This document shows, in pieces, positions 7,989 through 15,987 of a stretch of 20,283 nucleotides of DNA (position 1 is its first letter; the number at the start of each line of letters is the position of its first letter). Origin of the DNA: Pseudomonadota bacterium (GTDB lineage: Bacteria > Pseudomonadota > Alphaproteobacteria > Sphingomonadales > SMXR01); contig JACZYI010000012.1 of the NCBI GenBank assembly GCA_022571175.1, positions 1 through 20,283 on the forward strand, read 5' to 3'. The notes beneath the pieces were generated by a model that was not told the DNA's origin, made no database searches, and saw only the letters and a program-made list of their open reading frames with translations. A program made the translations under genes and the position numbers.

Positions 7989-8786
7989 ATGTCGAACGAG
8001 AATGTAGTCACAGGCGTGGAAGAGAGTGCCTCTGGTCCCCGTATCCAGAAAATCACATTGAGCGATCTGAAGGAGGCCATATCTCTGGGAATTGCCGATT
8101 TCAATACCAAACCCAGCCATCTGGTTTTTCTGGCCCTGATTTATCCCATCATAGGAGTGGTGCTGGCGCGCTTTGCCTTCGGCTATGAAGTCCTGCCGCT
8201 GCTGTTTCCGCTTATCGCCGGCTTTGCCCTGATTGGGCCGCTGGCAGCAACGGGCATGTATGAGATGTCCCGGCGAATAGAAAAGAATCTTGAAATTTCC
8301 TGGCGGCGCGCCTTTGATGTTTTGCGATCTCATTCCATTTTATCCATTTCCATGCTGGGATTTATCCAGACCGGTATTTTTGTGGGCTGGCTGTTTGCAG
8401 CGAATGCGATCTATGTGAGCATTTTTGGTGATGCCACACCGGCCTCTCTCAAGGAATTTGCCGTCGATATTTTCACCACCCCGGAAGGTATGAACCTGAT
8501 ACTGATTGGCAGCGGAGTCGGGTTCTTGTTTGCCGTGCTGGTTTTGTCCATCAGTGTGGTTTCATTCCCCATGCTACTGGACCGGGATGTAAGCGCCTTT
8601 ATGGCGGTCAAGACTTCCGTGCGCTCAGTGATTGTCAATCCGGTTATCATGCTTGTATGGGGTTTCATTGTCGCCTGCGCGCTGGTGATAGGCTCCATTC
8701 CATTTTTTGTGGGGCTGGCTGTGGTCATGCCCATCTTGGGGCATGCCACCTGGCATCTTTATCGTAAGGTGGTTGCCCGGGGTTAG
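7989..8786 (+). CDS. DUF2189 integral membrane protein
   Basis: A 265-residue membrane protein with five or six hydrophobic segments (about 44-60, 68-90, 116-145, 168-193, 214-236, 238-252). The closing part, F-P-M-L-L-D-R-D-V followed by a membrane pair and G-H-A-T-W-H-L-Y-R-K, is the mark of the DUF2189 family, of unknown function. The perfect ribosome-binding site AAGGAGG (7975-7981) lies 7 bases before the ATG, so the start is firm. It follows the oxidase operon on the same strand with a 139-base gap. Proximity to the terminal oxidase suggests a role in respiration or its assembly, but this is guilt by association. Confidence 0.85.
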   Translation: MSNENVVTGVEESASGPRIQKITLSDLKEAISLGIADFNTKPSHLVFLALIYPIIGVVLARFAFGYEVLPLLFPLIAGFALIGPLAATGMYEMSRRIEKNLEISWRRAFDVLRSHSILSISMLGFIQTGIFVGWLFAANAIYVSIFGDATPASLKEFAVDIFTTPEGMNLILIGSGVGFLFAVLVLSISVVSFPMLLDRDVSAFMAVKTSVRSVIVNPVIMLVWGFIVACALVIGSIPFFVGLAVVMPILGHATWHLYRKVVARG

Positions 8787-9006
8787 CTGCCGATCTCGTT
8801 CATCTGAGTTATTACCCATTGGGGGAGGTAGCCATCCTACAAAACTTGCAAAGTTTTTATCAATCACTTTGGGCATATTTTTTCTGCTGTCTGCATTCTT
8901 TTATGTGGATCCATCAGAGCAAGACAAGAAAGAAGCCGATGCAGAGCCAGATATGAAAACGACTGAGCGTGCCTCCGACGTGACTGCATCCAATCAGTCT
9001 GCTTAA
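8773..9006 (+). CDS. Possible small single-pass membrane protein, start unresolved
   Basis: An open frame of up to 77 codons from a TTG at 8773, overlapping the end of the DUF2189 gene by 14 bases. It contains one strong membrane helix (F-L-S-I-T-L-G-I-F-F-L-L-S-A-F-F-Y-V) followed by a hydrophilic Asp/Glu/Lys/Thr-rich tail of about 33 residues, a plausible small anchored peptide. Against it: no ATG or GTG precedes the helix within the gap, and the good ribosome-binding-like GGGGGAGG (8821-8828) is followed only by ATC or ATT, not a normal start. It may be a decayed gene or chance. The 179 bases from 9007 to 9185 hold no other gene I can support, only the ribosome-binding site AGGGGG of the next one. 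Confidence 0.3.
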   Translation: MPGVSCRSRSSELLPIGGGSHPTKLAKFLSITLGIFFLLSAFFYVDPSEQDKKEADAEPDMKTTERASDVTASNQSA

Positions 9007-9185
9007 GATTATCGAACTGAAGCCCGAGTTGCCGCTTCTACCCATTGGCAAAATTAATATAAATGCTCTGCGGACTGACATCGCCGGTCAGGCCTTCATA
9101 TTTACAATGGTTTCTGAAAGCGCCAGACTTGGGCAATTGGTCGACCGATTCTTTAAATTAGATTCGAAAATCGCAGGGGGATTAT

Positions 9186-12100
9186 ATGCAACGGATATTG
9201 TTTGGTGTTTTGGTAGTGCTGGCTCTCACGGTATCATCTGTTTGGGCGCAGGATGAGGAAGTAGTGGCCACGGAAGAAGCGGCGGAAGAATGGAGCATTG
9301 ATACGGCCAACCCAGAGGGAACACCGACGGTTCTGTTCGAATATGAAGCCAGCGAAGGCACCTGGATGAGTCTGGATGTCTCCCCTGATGGCGAAACGAT
9401 CATTTTTGATCTGCTGGGTCATATTTATGAAATGCCGGTGACCGGTGGTGCCGCGACAGCGCTTACCGAGGGCCGCTCCTGGAACCTGACACCGCGATTT
9501 AGCCCAGATGGAACCGAAATATCATTTACCTCCGACCGGGCAGGCAGTGACGATATCTGGGTTATGAACAGGGAGAGCGGCGTACTCGAAAACCTGACCA
9601 ATTCTCCCTCATCCTACGGTGGTGCCACCTGGTCTGCAGACGGGCGAAATTTATTTGCCACCCGCTTGCAACTGGATTTCAGCAACAACGCTTTGCTGCT
9701 CAATCGATTTGGAAATGAACAGCTCATTATGGAATCCAGCCTGTTCCAGTTCGTGGCCCAATTCGTGGACGACCCGGCGCGGAACGCGATCTATTATGAG
9801 CATGGTGACGGCGCGCTTCCATCTGATGGCGCACGCATTTACCGGCGAGACCGAAATACCGGCGAGAGCGAAATTTTTATCCAGCGCGCAGGCGGTGCTT
9901 TTAATCCAACCTTGTCGCCCAACGGGTCAATGCTCGCCTTTTATGGTCGCAGTGATCTCAAGACCGCGCTCTGGGTTCGCGATATGAAAACCATGGAAGA
10001 CCGGGCAGTGGTCTGGAATCTTGATCGCGACCAGATGGAAAATCTTGGAAATCTTTCCGGGTCTGGCACCGGCATGGGTTGGGCTTCGGAGAATGAGATT
10101 ATTTACACCTCGGGCGGAGGATTCCACCGCGTAAATGTGGATACTGGTGAGGTGAGCGACATTCCCTTCACAGCGCCCGTCCGCCGCGAGCTCAACCAGA
10201 CTAACCGGAACGCGACGCCTGTGGCGGAAGGCGAGCAGCGCACGCGAATTCAGCGTTTTTCTATCAGGACTGACCAGGGTATTATCTCTGAATCTCTTGG
10301 TGACCTTTATCTTTATGGCGATGGTGTCTCTCAAAATATCACCAATTCTGATATGCTGGAAACCAGCCCCGCATATGACCAAGCCAGCGGCACACTTTAT
10401 TACGCTGGCTGGAGCGATGCCGCACTTGGCGCTATTTATCGTCAATCGATCAAGGGTGGTGCGCCTGAAAAACTGACAGATTTGGCCACCCAATATGGCG
10501 CGCTCGCATTATCCAATGACGGCAGCATGCTCGCCTATCTGCGGGCCAGGGGCGATTTTCAAAACGGTCAACGGCTGGAGGCCCAGGCAGATTTTGAGTT
10601 GATGGTGATGGCTGATGGCGAAAGCTGGAAAGTGACCGACATCAATGCTGACTTTTCCACCGGTAACAGGGGGGCTATCAGGAGGGCTTCCGGCATTCGC
10701 TTTTCGCTCGACGGGGAGGGACTTTATTTTGCCGAGTTTGATGATGAAGGTCTGGTCCTCAAATATATCGATCTATCCGGCAAGGATGAACGCATCCTCT
10801 ATCGTTTTCCGAAATCTTCGCGAGTGGTTATCTCGCCTGACTTTAATTGGATCGCTTTCCGCGAATATCATCGGTCCTATGTGACGCCCTTCGAATTTGT
10901 GGGTGGTATGCAAACCGTCAGTGCCGCTGATGGCGAAGGCTATACCCAGCGTATTCACACGAAGGACGGCGCCTATCTGGGCTGGAATGCAGACGGCAGC
11001 GGGCTCCATTGGATGCGCGGCACTGATTTTTATGAAAAATCTCTGGAAGCGGTTCTGGCTGGGGATGAACAGGCTGCCACCACGGATATTTCTATTGTCT
11101 TTGAAGCGGCGATGCCGACCTCAACTATTGCCCTTACCAATGCGCGCGTGATCACTGTTAATGGGGATCGCGATGTGCTGGAAGGTGCCACTGTGCTGGT
11201 GGTGAAAAACCGGATCGCCGCCATCGGAAAAGATGTGGATATTCCGTCCGGTGCGCAGGTTTTCGACCTTTCCGGCCAGACCATTATGCCGGGCATTGTG
11301 GACGCTCATGGCCATTACGGTGGAGATACGCAGTCTTACCTGCATGTTGTTGAACAAAATGTTAGCGGGTTGCTGTCGCCTCTGGCCTATGGTGTGACCA
11401 CACTTTATGAGGTTTATGGCACTAACGAAAAAGACCCCTGGGTTCGGGACCGTGTGGATGCTGGTCTTGCAGTCGGGCCCAGACTTTATTCTGTTGGCAC
11501 ACCCATTTTTGGCATGACCTATCGCAAGGCACTGCTGCGCGAAATAACAGGCTATGAAGACGCCTATGAGCATCTGGCTTACAATCAGGCCTTCGGAGCA
11601 GAAGCGGTCAAGGATTATACCGTCTATAGCCGCCGTGCTCGCCACGGCATTGCCACCGCTGCTCGTGAGCTGGGCATGAATGATGTGGCCGAGACCGCGG
11701 CCAATTTGCAGATGAATTTGACCCAGGTGGTGGATGGTCTGACCGGCCTGGAACATTCCATGGGCATGACGCCACTTTATGACGATGTGGTTGCCATGCT
11801 GGCAGCTACGGAAATTGGTATCACGCCCACTTTGATCGTGGTTTATAATGGCCCGTCGGGTGAAACCTGGTTCCATCATGAAGAACGTGTGTGGGAGAAT
11901 GAGAAGCTTCTTCAATTCCAGACGCGGGATGAATTGTTGCGTGTTCGTCGCCCCACTTTTTATTGGGAAGATGAGCATTATGCCCCCGAAATGGCGCGGC
12001 AGCTGCACAAGCTTTATGATGCCGGCATTTCTTTGCAATTGGGTGCCCATGGCCAGATGAGCGGACTTGATGCCCACTGGGAAATGGAGCTCTACCAGCA

Positions 12101-12365
12101 GGGTGGATTTTCGCCGGCGGATATTATCGATATCGCCACCATAAATGGTGCCAATTATCACGGGCTGGGCGAAAATGTGGGTTCAATCGAGGTGGGCAAA
12201 CTGGCCGATATGGTTATCATGTCGGAAAACCCGCTGGAGGATATCTATAACGCCCGGGCCATCACCTATGTGATGCAGAACGGTGTGCTCTATAACGGCT
12301 TTGACGCCGCCCGGATTTATCCTGATCCAGTCGCCACGCCAACCATGTATACGCACAGGGAATAA
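9186..12365 (+). CDS. Exported TolB-propeller/amidohydrolase fusion protein
   Basis: A 1059-residue protein. A signal peptide (1-21, cleaving after V-W-A) is followed by an acidic stretch and then a TolB/PD40-type beta-propeller (about 50-640) with repeated S-P-D-G blades (for example D-V-S-P-D-G-E, R-F-S-P-D-G-T, T-L-S-P-N-G-S). A metal-dependent amidohydrolase domain (about 650-1045) opens with A-L-T-N-A-R-V-I-T-V and I-M-P-G-I-V-D-A-H-G-H. Likely metal ligands are H708, H710, K809 (in V-K-D-Y-T, candidate carboxylated lysine) and H857 (G-L-E-H-S). Where most amidohydrolases have G-T-D, this protein has L-G-A-H955-G-Q with H964 nearby, as I recall for this propeller-fused subgroup. Substrate unknown; a periplasmic peptidase or dipeptidase-like hydrolase is a guess. 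It starts after AGGGGGATTAT and appears to be a single-gene unit. Confidence 0.85.
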   Translation: MQRILFGVLVVLALTVSSVWAQDEEVVATEEAAEEWSIDTANPEGTPTVLFEYEASEGTWMSLDVSPDGETIIFDLLGHIYEMPVTGGAATALTEGRSWNLTPRFSPDGTEISFTSDRAGSDDIWVMNRESGVLENLTNSPSSYGGATWSADGRNLFATRLQLDFSNNALLLNRFGNEQLIMESSLFQFVAQFVDDPARNAIYYEHGDGALPSDGARIYRRDRNTGESEIFIQRAGGAFNPTLSPNGSMLAFYGRSDLKTALWVRDMKTMEDRAVVWNLDRDQMENLGNLSGSGTGMGWASENEIIYTSGGGFHRVNVDTGEVSDIPFTAPVRRELNQTNRNATPVAEGEQRTRIQRFSIRTDQGIISESLGDLYLYGDGVSQNITNSDMLETSPAYDQASGTLYYAGWSDAALGAIYRQSIKGGAPEKLTDLATQYGALALSNDGSMLAYLRARGDFQNGQRLEAQADFELMVMADGESWKVTDINADFSTGNRGAIRRASGIRFSLDGEGLYFAEFDDEGLVLKYIDLSGKDERILYRFPKSSRVVISPDFNWIAFREYHRSYVTPFEFVGGMQTVSAADGEGYTQRIHTKDGAYLGWNADGSGLHWMRGTDFYEKSLEAVLAGDEQAATTDISIVFEAAMPTSTIALTNARVITVNGDRDVLEGATVLVVKNRIAAIGKDVDIPSGAQVFDLSGQTIMPGIVDAHGHYGGDTQSYLHVVEQNVSGLLSPLAYGVTTLYEVYGTNEKDPWVRDRVDAGLAVGPRLYSVGTPIFGMTYRKALLREITGYEDAYEHLAYNQAFGAEAVKDYTVYSRRARHGIATAARELGMNDVAETAANLQMNLTQVVDGLTGLEHSMGMTPLYDDVVAMLAATEIGITPTLIVVYNGPSGETWFHHEERVWENEKLLQFQTRDELLRVRRPTFYWEDEHYAPEMARQLHKLYDAGISLQLGAHGQMSGLDAHWEMELYQQGGFSPADIIDIATINGANYHGLGENVGSIEVGKLADMVIMSENPLEDIYNARAITYVMQNGVLYNGFDAARIYPDPVATPTMYTHRE

Positions 12366-12421
12366 CCATTCCTGAAGGCTGCTTTTAGCCTGCCTGAAGT
12401 ATGAGAGAACAAGTGAGGGGT

Positions 12422-12458
12422 TGTACGATACCGGACAGTAACTGTCCGGTGCTGTACA
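12422..12458. promoter_or_regulatory. 37-base near-perfect palindrome, candidate operator
   Basis: It lies in the 284-base gap between the amidohydrolase and permease genes. The inner arms ACCGGACAGT and ACTGTCCGGT (12430-12439, 12441-12450) flank a single A. Outside them, after three non-matching bases on each side, TGTAC (12422-12426) mirrors GTACA (12454-12458). The one-base centre and lack of a T run argue against a standard terminator, while the symmetry and length suit a dimeric repressor such as a TetR-type protein (inference). It sits about 190 bases before the permease ATG. The rest of the gap holds only a weak 5-base hairpin (12376-12391) and AT-rich sequence with no firm promoter. 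Confidence 0.55.
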
Positions 12459-12649
12459 TTTGTCGCCAACACCATCTGTTATTAGTTCCATAACATGTTG
12501 ATATTGTATGATTTTATGTGAAACATCTTTGGCACATTTCTTGCTCTTTACTAGAGAATAAAACAATAACCCGGTTCTTTGTATCGAGGGAACCGACTTT
12601 GGTAACGGGCTGTTCATGGCCTGGGTCACGCGAGGAAGGGAGAAGAGAG

Positions 12650-15109
12650 ATGACAAATGCGATTATCACTAGCATGCGGACGCTGTGGAAGCACCGGCTA
12701 TATACTTTTATCAATGTTTTCACATTGGCTGCAGGATTGGCGAGCTTTTTGCTGATCGCGCTTTTTGTGCGCCATGAGCTCTCTTATGAAACCCAATATG
12801 AAGGTGCATCGGATATTCATCGCCTGAATTGGGTGGCCACATCCACCGGCGCCCGTTTTGCGACCTTTTTCAATCCGGTCGGTAATCTGTTGTCGGAAGC
12901 CCACCCCGAGGTTGAGGAATATACGCGTTTTGCCTCCTTTGAAATCCTGATCAAACGGGACGATGTCAAATTCTTCGAGAACGCCGCTTTTGCAGAATCA
13001 AATTTCTTTTCCATGTTTCCCATGGAATTCTTGAGCGGCAATCCTGACACCGCGCTTCTTGAACCGAACACAATTGTCTTGACCGAGGCCGCCGCACAAA
13101 AATATTTTGGCCACACGGATGTGGTTGGCGAGACACTTTTCATCGACGGTCAACTGGATGTAACCATAACCGGGGTTATTCAAAACCTGCCCTCCAATAC
13201 CCATCTTATCGATAATTTCTATAGCAATATCCAAACCCTGCGGAATGCGACTGGTGGCGGAGGCTTTATCGATAATGTCTTTTCTGACCAGTTTTATCAG
13301 TATATTCGGGTCATTCCAGGCACCGACATGTCAGCGCTTGTAGAAAAATTCAACGGATATCTGAATTCAGATATTGATCCTCGGGCCTCAGGTTTTGCCC
13401 AGGTTGTTATCCAACCGCTCGCTGATATTCACCTAACGCCTGGGCTTGATAACGAAATTAATCAAATGGATACCCTGACCGGACTGACGCGGGTTTACCG
13501 CCCCAAGAGTGACATCTGGATATTCATAGCGGTCGCCATAGTCACGCTGGCCGTGGCTGCTTTCAACTTCATGAATCTGCAAATTGCCCAGGCGACCACC
13601 CGCGGTAAAGAAATAGGCCTTAAAAAAGTTATGGGCGCGAGACGAGATCAAATTGCGGCTCAATTTATGGGCGAAAGCGTGCTTCTGGGCCTGATTGCCC
13701 TGATTTTGGCGGGCATTGTGCTCGAGATGATGTTACCCAAGTTTAACCAATTTGCGGGAACCGAGTTTACGTCCAGCGTATTGCTTGATCCGGTCATTTT
13801 GGGTGGCGCTTTTCTGATTGCCATTATTTCGGCTTCACTGGCTGGTGTATATCCTGCATTTATCCTGGCCCGCATCAACCCGGCGCGCATCTTACACGGC
13901 GAGCAGGTTGCAGGCGCTGGCGCGGCGCGGGTGCGATCCGGCTTGGTGATCCTTCAGTTTTCTATCGCCATTGGCCTTATAATTGCCAGTGCGATTGTCT
14001 CGACCCAGATCCGTTTTGTCATGTCTGCCCCCATGGGCTTTGACCGTGAGCGCATTGTTAATCTGAAACTGAATAGTCGGGAAGCAGCTGATGCCTGGGC
14101 TGCCATGCGCATCGAGCTGCTGGCAAACCCTGAAATTATTGGTGCCACCATATCTACCGTTATTCCAACCGGTAGTCTTTCTGATGGCTCTGGTATTATC
14201 CTTGAAGGTCATACGCCTGATGATGCCGTCGCAACCCGGCGTGTAAGCATCGATTATGAATTCTTCAACGTCTATGGCATTGATCTTTTGGCGGGCCGGT
14301 CATTTTCGGAAGAGTTTGGCCTGGATCAATTCCGTTTTCCAAATGCGGAAAACCCCACCGCTGAAACCTCCATCATCCTGAATGAAACCGCCATGCGTCG
14401 GGCGGGCTGGTCCAGCCCGGAAGAGGCCATAGGAGAGAGAGCCTATAGCGCTTTCAGCCAGAATGGTGTGAACTTGCGGATCAATTATACCATCGTTGGT
14501 ATTGTTCGGGATATTCACTATCGCTCCATCAGGACTGAAGTGGCACCGATCACTTATTATTTGACCGATCGTGCGGACAATGCGAGCCTCAAAATTACCG
14601 GCAACAATTTAGAAGCGACACTGGCCCATATAGATGAGACCTGGGCAAGGCTGGTGCCGGACTTTCCCATCCAACGGACCTTCCTGGATGAAACCTTTGA
14701 AGCCATGTATGCGGCCGAAGTCCGTACTCTGGAACTTTTCATTGGACTGGCTGGTATTGCCATCCTGATTGCCTGCATTGGTCTTTACGGGCTAGCAAGC
14801 TTTACCGTGGACAAACGCACCAAGGAGATTGGTGTCCGCAAGGTTCATGGGGCAACGGTCGGTAACATTGTCTCGCTTCTTAGCTGGGACTTTTCCAAGC
14901 TGGTGATTGTGGCCAATGTGGTGGCTTGGCCTGCGGCGTGGCTTTTGATGGGCGATTGGCTTCAGGGGTTCGTTTACCGAACCGAAATTGGTCTCATGGT
15001 CTTTGTAATATCTGCCTTGGCAGCGCTTGGCATTGCCCTTGTAACCATTATGTTCCGGACGGTTCGGGCGGCTCGCCAGTCGCCCGTGGTATCACTACGG
15101 AGCGAGTAG
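12650..15109 (+). CDS. MacB/FtsX-type ABC transporter permease, no ATPase partner nearby
   Basis: An 819-residue permease. The open frame runs back to 12518, but the first 44 codons lack membrane character, whereas ATG 12650 follows GAGGAAGGGAGAAGAG and begins M-T-N-A-I-I-T-S-M-R-T-L-W-K-H-R, the usual start of this family, leading into TM1 (about 16-40). It has two units: a MacB-like periplasmic domain (about 41-280) plus an FtsX domain (about 284-420) containing G-K-E-I-G-L-K-K-V-M-G-A-R; then a further membrane segment, a second periplasmic domain and a second FtsX domain (about 694-819) with T-K-E-I-G-V-R-K-V-H-G-A-T. These proteins couple cytosolic ATP hydrolysis to movement of periplasmic parts, as in MacB-type efflux or lipoprotein export. 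No LolD/MacB-type ATPase gene lies in the window, so its partner is encoded elsewhere. The 3' end overlaps the convergent methyltransferase gene by 62 bases. Confidence 0.88.
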   Translation: MTNAIITSMRTLWKHRLYTFINVFTLAAGLASFLLIALFVRHELSYETQYEGASDIHRLNWVATSTGARFATFFNPVGNLLSEAHPEVEEYTRFASFEILIKRDDVKFFENAAFAESNFFSMFPMEFLSGNPDTALLEPNTIVLTEAAAQKYFGHTDVVGETLFIDGQLDVTITGVIQNLPSNTHLIDNFYSNIQTLRNATGGGGFIDNVFSDQFYQYIRVIPGTDMSALVEKFNGYLNSDIDPRASGFAQVVIQPLADIHLTPGLDNEINQMDTLTGLTRVYRPKSDIWIFIAVAIVTLAVAAFNFMNLQIAQATTRGKEIGLKKVMGARRDQIAAQFMGESVLLGLIALILAGIVLEMMLPKFNQFAGTEFTSSVLLDPVILGGAFLIAIISASLAGVYPAFILARINPARILHGEQVAGAGAARVRSGLVILQFSIAIGLIIASAIVSTQIRFVMSAPMGFDRERIVNLKLNSREAADAWAAMRIELLANPEIIGATISTVIPTGSLSDGSGIILEGHTPDDAVATRRVSIDYEFFNVYGIDLLAGRSFSEEFGLDQFRFPNAENPTAETSIILNETAMRRAGWSSPEEAIGERAYSAFSQNGVNLRINYTIVGIVRDIHYRSIRTEVAPITYYLTDRADNASLKITGNNLEATLAHIDETWARLVPDFPIQRTFLDETFEAMYAAEVRTLELFIGLAGIAILIACIGLYGLASFTVDKRTKEIGVRKVHGATVGNIVSLLSWDFSKLVIVANVVAWPAAWLLMGDWLQGFVYRTEIGLMVFVISALAALGIALVTIMFRTVRAARQSPVVSLRSE

Positions 15110-15932
15110 GGGCTTCTTCGGTTGTTATCACGGACTGTTTGGTGGCTTTTGCCAGTCGGGCATTTAGGGGGCAATCGAAATGGCCGTCCACATCAATATA
15201 ATCCTTGAAAGCCTCTCTGGCGTCCTCAATGATCAGCTTGATTATATCTTCATCAATTTCATCCGCCAGCAGCCAGTTTTTGATTTCACTTCGAATAAAA
15301 AGATCGACTGAGGGAAAGCGCACACGCCCATGCTCGGTATCGAAGCGTGCCTCTTCAATGCCGGCCTGATGGTAGATATCTTCAAGGCTACCTTCCCGGC
15401 CAAGGGCAAAGGGTTGGGCAAGTGAAGCGCCCACCTCTCCACTGATGCGGCGACGGGCAATTCCGGTCAGGCTGGCAAATACAGGATTTTGATGCAACCC
15501 CTCCCAAACCGATATGACCAACCGCCCTCCAACCGCCAACACACGCCACATTTCACGGACTGCCTGGACCGGTTCTGGCAGAAACATCAACATAAAGGGG
15601 CTGGCCACAACATCAAAACTGGCATCTTCAAATGGCAGTTGGCTGGCGTCGCCCTGTTGCCATGTGGCTTCCGGGCAATTCTGGCGTGCTATAGACAGCA
15701 TGCTTTCGCTCAGATCAAGGCCGGTGACCTCACCATCGGGTGCAACCCGCCTGATCGCTTCTCGTGCCAGGGCACCGGTGCCGCATCCTACATCCAGAAT
15801 ACGATCACCGGTTTTAGTATTGGCCGCGCCCAGAAGAAAAGGGGGCCATTGCTCGTAGATTGCGGGCATGAACGCTTCTTCATAAAAGAGCGCTGCCTCG
15901 CGGGTAAGAATCATTTTATCGATTTTGGACAT
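15048..15932 (-). CDS. Class I SAM-dependent methyltransferase
   Basis: A 294-residue methyltransferase of the UbiE/Methyltransf_11 type. Motif I is I-L-D-V-G-C-G-T-G (45-53), the ribose-binding acidic residue is D73 in G-L-D-L-S-E-S-M, the adenine-site motif is G-D-A-S-Q-L-P-F (94-101), and the post-I strand is S-F-D-V-V-A. The C-terminal half (about 150-265) is a substrate-binding portion I cannot assign. The start is supported by GGGGGAA 8 bases upstream. It lies 55 bases after the stop of the RpfF-HDO fusion on the same strand, so it is probably the second gene of that unit and might methylate its product (a fatty acid or derivative), which is inference. The last 20 codons overlap the end of the permease gene, and the tail (T-T-E-E-A-P-T-R-S onward) looks like read-through beyond the folded domain. 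A quinone or other methyltransferase role cannot be excluded. Confidence 0.85.
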   Translation of the reverse strand: MSKIDKMILTREAALFYEEAFMPAIYEQWPPFLLGAANTKTGDRILDVGCGTGALAREAIRRVAPDGEVTGLDLSESMLSIARQNCPEATWQQGDASQLPFEDASFDVVASPFMLMFLPEPVQAVREMWRVLAVGGRLVISVWEGLHQNPVFASLTGIARRRISGEVGASLAQPFALGREGSLEDIYHQAGIEEARFDTEHGRVRFPSVDLFIRSEIKNWLLADEIDEDIIKLIIEDAREAFKDYIDVDGHFDCPLNARLAKATKQSVITTEEAPTRSVVIPRATGEPPEPSGT

Positions 15933-15942
15933 AAAGAAAATT

Positions 15943-15969
15943 CCCCCGGTTGTTTATCAAGCCTGGGGG
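15943..15969 (-). promoter_or_regulatory. Hairpin that could cover the methyltransferase ribosome-binding site
   Basis: On the plus strand CCCCCGG (15943-15949) can pair with CCTGGGGG (15962-15969), giving seven pairs with one bulged T and a 12-base loop. In the minus-strand transcript the GGGGG arm is the Shine-Dalgarno sequence of the methyltransferase gene, so folding would hide it unless ribosomes finishing the upstream fusion gene (stop at 15988-15990, about 20 bases before the stem) opened it. The pairing is seen in the sequence; the regulatory effect is inferred. Confidence 0.4.
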
Positions 15970-15987
15970 TTGGGTGCAAGCCGGGTC

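Noticed and set aside
9029..9256. 75-codon frame across the start of the amidohydrolase gene
   Set aside because: It overlaps the signal-peptide coding region in another frame and has no ribosome-binding site or protein-like features.
11121..12161. 346-codon open frame antisense to the amidohydrolase domain
   Set aside because: The sense strand has clear amidohydrolase motifs throughout. The antisense product has no family features or ribosome-binding site.
12518..12649. Upstream 44-codon extension of the permease gene
   Set aside because: No ribosome-binding site at 12518 and no family match in the extra residues, while ATG 12650 has a purine-rich site and the usual permease start.
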